This document shows positions 62,129 through 64,000 of a stretch of DNA of 64,000 bases, piece after piece. Below the pieces are notes generated by a model, which saw only the letters and a list, made by a program, of their open reading frames with translations, made no database searches and had not been told where the DNA came from. The DNA is from Candidatus Aegiribacteria sp. (GTDB taxonomy: Bacteria; Fermentibacterota; Fermentibacteria; Fermentibacterales; JCC-6). Every line of letters begins with the position of its first letter. Position 1 is the first letter of the stretch. The DNA lies in NCBI GenBank assembly GCA_023138735.1, contig JAGLOY010000013.1, positions 1-64,000 on the forward strand, given 5' to 3'. A program made the translations under genes and the position numbers.

Positions 62129-63133
62129 TCAGGGTCGAGGGATTATGGCGTATTCGGCCTCGGTAAGATCAATAACAGTTGTCGAATCGGTCGAGATTAC
62201 TATATCCTTAAGCCATTCGCCTATTATCTCACCCCTGCTGGAAAATTGAACTCTTAACAGGAATTCTCCAGAACCAAGTTCGGTGAAGATACTATCATAG
62301 GGATCGATATAAACGTTATCGATCACTGTTGAGTCGTCACCGGATGGCAATAGCAGTTCAATACTCCAGCCCTCTTCGATGTAATCCACCAGCGGATTTG
62401 TTAGGAGGGTTCCAGTGTTCCTGTAGTCTCCTGTGATGTTATTCAGTGACGGATGCTCGATAGCAACTTTGACATATTCAAGCGGCGGCATTCCGCCCGA
62501 AAGGCTATACCATTCATCCCCGGTCCAGATATCGAACCACAGGTAGAGATTTCGATCAACTCCCGGAAACCATCCTTTTACAGGTCGGACAGGAATCCCG
62601 AATGTTCTTAGGGATGCTCCGAGAAGGATCCATCTTCCCTCTCTGGAAGCCCGTCCAGAAGGTATAATCTGGGTAGGAGTCAGAACTGAGCCATTGGCAG
62701 CATATCCAGTTATAGTGATCGCGTGAGTGATCACACTAATTATTTCTTCTGCCATTGCGACCACTGTCTCCCCGGGTTGTACCCGTCGGCCAAGCCAGGC
62801 TCCCAGAGTAGACCTGTAGGATGAAAGCGGTTCTGCGTCAATTCTGAAAGGAAGCAAGTGAAGTATGAAGATCGAATCCGGCAGATCGTCGTACCATAAA
62901 TTTCTTGCACCCATGGCGTTCAGGACATGATCCTCCAGGATTGCAGTAGTCATTACTCCCCTGTCCTCTGGTGACATTGAAAGGAAAAGAGTTTCAATAT
63001 AGATGAGAGTATCCCCAGAATACTGACTGAGTGCTCCCTCCCAGAAGCCCGCGTTGATCGGTATTTCGGCAAGGAGAGAATCGCGTTCTGCAGGTGAAAG
63101 AAGAAGAAGAATTGAAATGAACATACTTACCAT
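62129..63133 (-). CDS. Exported transglutaminase-like protein lacking catalytic residues
   Basis: 334 residues. A short hydrophobic start (MVSMFISILLLLSP) suggests export. The core SREGRWILLGASLRTFGIPVR, then RPVKGWFPG and YLWFDIWTGDEWYS, follows the transglutaminase/DUF3857-like fold. The usual Cys before the LRxxGIPxR helix is not present (S-R-E-G-R) and the usual HxW His is Leu; only the Asp of FDIW remains. It is therefore probably a non-enzymatic binding protein. GGGG lies 8 nt before the ATG. It is 35 bp upstream of the broken C45 gene on the same strand, so they may be cotranscribed. Confidence 0.7.
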   Translation of the reverse strand: MVSMFISILLLLSPAERDSLLAEIPINAGFWEGALSQYSGDTLIYIETLFLSMSPEDRGVMTTAILEDHVLNAMGARNLWYDDLPDSIFILHLLPFRIDAEPLSSYRSTLGAWLGRRVQPGETVVAMAEEIISVITHAITITGYAANGSVLTPTQIIPSGRASREGRWILLGASLRTFGIPVRPVKGWFPGVDRNLYLWFDIWTGDEWYSLSGGMPPLEYVKVAIEHPSLNNITGDYRNTGTLLTNPLVDYIEEGWSIELLLPSGDDSTVIDNVYIDPYDSIFTELGSGEFLLRVQFSSRGEIIGEWLKDIVISTDSTTVIDLTEAEYAIIPRP

Positions 63134-63191
63134 AGTACTACCCCTTTTCTCATTGTTTATATACTATGGTATTCGAGAGTAAGGAGAAAGG

Positions 63192-63545
63192 GTGAAAAAA
63201 CTGATAGGTGCATGGATTGTTGCAGGTGTCTCTCTCTGGCTGACATCAATGGTATTGGGTGCCCGTATGGAATTTGCCGGCTTCTGGTCAATTGTTTGGA
63301 CTGCAGCAGTTATTGGCCTGCTGAACTTCATTCTGGCGCCGATTCTGAACATAATGACATGCCCCATATATCTGCTGACGCTGGGTCTGTCACGCTTCCT
63401 TGTGAGCGGTCTTGTTCTTGTCGTAGCCCGGGAGTGGGTAGGGGGATTCTACGTTGCCAGTTACTGGTGGGCCGTACTGGCCGCAGTAATAATATCCCTG
63501 CTGACAAGTGCTATTGATAGCATGACCGGAAGAAAACAACCGTAA
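63192..63545 (+). CDS. Holin superfamily IV-like membrane protein
   Basis: 117 residues from GTG 63192 with AAGGAG 6-7 nt upstream. Four membrane segments (LIGAWIVAGVSLWLTSMVLG, FWSIVWTAAVIGLLNFI, PIYLLTLGLSRFLVSGLVLV, WWAVLAAVIISLLTSAI) with LNFILAPILNIMTCPIYLLTLG match the four-TM phage-holin IV/DUF360 family found in many bacterial chromosomes. It need not be phage-derived. Function is unknown. Confidence 0.88.
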   Translation: MKKLIGAWIVAGVSLWLTSMVLGARMEFAGFWSIVWTAAVIGLLNFILAPILNIMTCPIYLLTLGLSRFLVSGLVLVVAREWVGGFYVASYWWAVLAAVIISLLTSAIDSMTGRKQP

Positions 63546-63557
63546 GTACGCTGAATC

Positions 63558-64000
63558 TTATCGGATAGGGTGGTTGCCTAGTCTGAAAAGTATTTCTGAC
63601 TCGGCGCCATCCTGTACGAAGTAATCAAGATAGAGGTTCTTTTCTTCAGCAAGATGGATGCACGCAAGGAGGCCCATTCCGCCTCCTCCCGTAAATGACG
63701 GCATATGATAGATGCCTTCTTTATCTTCAAAAGGTTTTCTCTCTTCCCGGATCCGTCTGGAAGTTTCATCGGTGGACTCAAAACGGCAACGTATCGCTTC
63801 TATATCCCCCTTCAATGGTGGAAACGCCGAAACAACAGAAATACAGAAACTTTTCCGCTGCACATCAATCCTTACGCTTATCTGCACCCAGTTGCTTGCG
63901 GGAGTTAATCCAAGGAAAATAATTCGATCTTTCACTTGCCTGGACAGCCACTCAGGAATGCTGATGCGAAGAAATTGTTCAATACGGATGACAGATTCCT
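63558..64000 (-). CDS. Unknown protein, C-terminal part (5' end outside window)
   Basis: 147 codons are open to the right edge, so the start lies outside; the GTG at 63935 is internal to a longer frame that reads RIEQFLRISIPEWLSRQVKD before it. The C-terminus has a Gly-rich FTGGGGMGLLACIHLAEEKN followed by LYLDYFVQDGAESEILFRLG, which recalls the last part of an ATPase-type (GHKL) fold but is not enough to name it. It is convergent with the holin-like gene. Confidence 0.65.
   Translation of the reverse strand, partial: ESVIRIEQFLRISIPEWLSRQVKDRIIFLGLTPASNWVQISVRIDVQRKSFCISVVSAFPPLKGDIEAIRCRFESTDETSRRIREERKPFEDKEGIYHMPSFTGGGGMGLLACIHLAEEKNLYLDYFVQDGAESEILFRLGNHPIR

Noticed and set aside
63192-63545. 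Prophage evidence from the holin-like gene
   Set aside because: This four-TM family is common on bacterial chromosomes and no other phage gene is nearby.
1-64000. CRISPR array
   Set aside because: No set of short, equal, evenly spaced repeats and no cas genes; all repeat families here have long, uneven, gene-containing spacing.

Overview
This window reads as chromosomal DNA of an anaerobic, Gram-negative bacterium of the FCB type. It resembles candidate phyla such as Fermentibacterota, but I cannot assign it from sequence alone. The clues are eight predicted secreted proteins that end in a type-IX-like (Por/FlgD-like) sorting domain, many lipoproteins and outer-membrane proteins, an HdrABC-Flx electron-transfer operon, two Rex redox repressors, several ferredoxin-like proteins, and almost no aerobic metabolism.

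Layout, left to right. 1-6.3 kb, minus strand: a tightly overlapping operon rex - Met-rich protein - hdrC - hdrB - hdrA - flxD/mvhD - flxC-like - flxB-like (cut by the left edge). This is an NADH-linked heterodisulfide-reductase-type bifurcating complex headed by its likely NADH-sensing regulator. 6.4-15 kb, minus: DUF3795, a secreted amidase, a propeller protein, a 1792-residue gingipain-like protein and DUF937. 15-19.4 kb, plus: MFS exporter, TetR regulator with a textbook operator, and three secreted proteins sharing a C-terminal TW-x-x-[IV]K tail. 19.8-27.7 kb, plus: a ferredoxin and a CusCBA-type metal efflux operon with a YHS/TRASH-like protein and a MOSC protein. 27.7-43.7 kb: ChaN-like, sorted secreted proteins, second Rex, MsrB-MsrA, serpin, DUF4097, MATE, beta-propeller lipoproteins, an iron-sulfur protein and small Cys-rich proteins.

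43.8-44.4 kb, minus: two tandem small genes, each with a good ribosome site and one in-frame TGA followed by a hairpin. They are candidate selenoproteins.

44.5-60.5 kb: an accessory region in which one to four cargo genes at a time (lipoproteins, PIN toxin-antitoxin, FG-GAP proteins, a truncated aminoglycoside nucleotidyltransferase, TetR) are separated by a modular repeat family. Each repeat has a terminator-like hairpin or a decayed serine-recombinase tail, then TGGCTGGC, then one of two modules. The same hairpin-TGGCTGGC arrangement forms the 3' end of the real tRNA-Gln gene at 60.5 kb. The repeats therefore look like dispersed copies of a tRNA-Gln tail, or scars of elements that target it. 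A separate tRNA-3'-end-like repeat family flanks the gene at 28.8-30.2 kb. 60.6-64 kb: a C45-like secreted hydrolase broken by TGA, a transglutaminase-like protein lacking catalytic residues, a holin-IV membrane protein, and a partial unknown gene.
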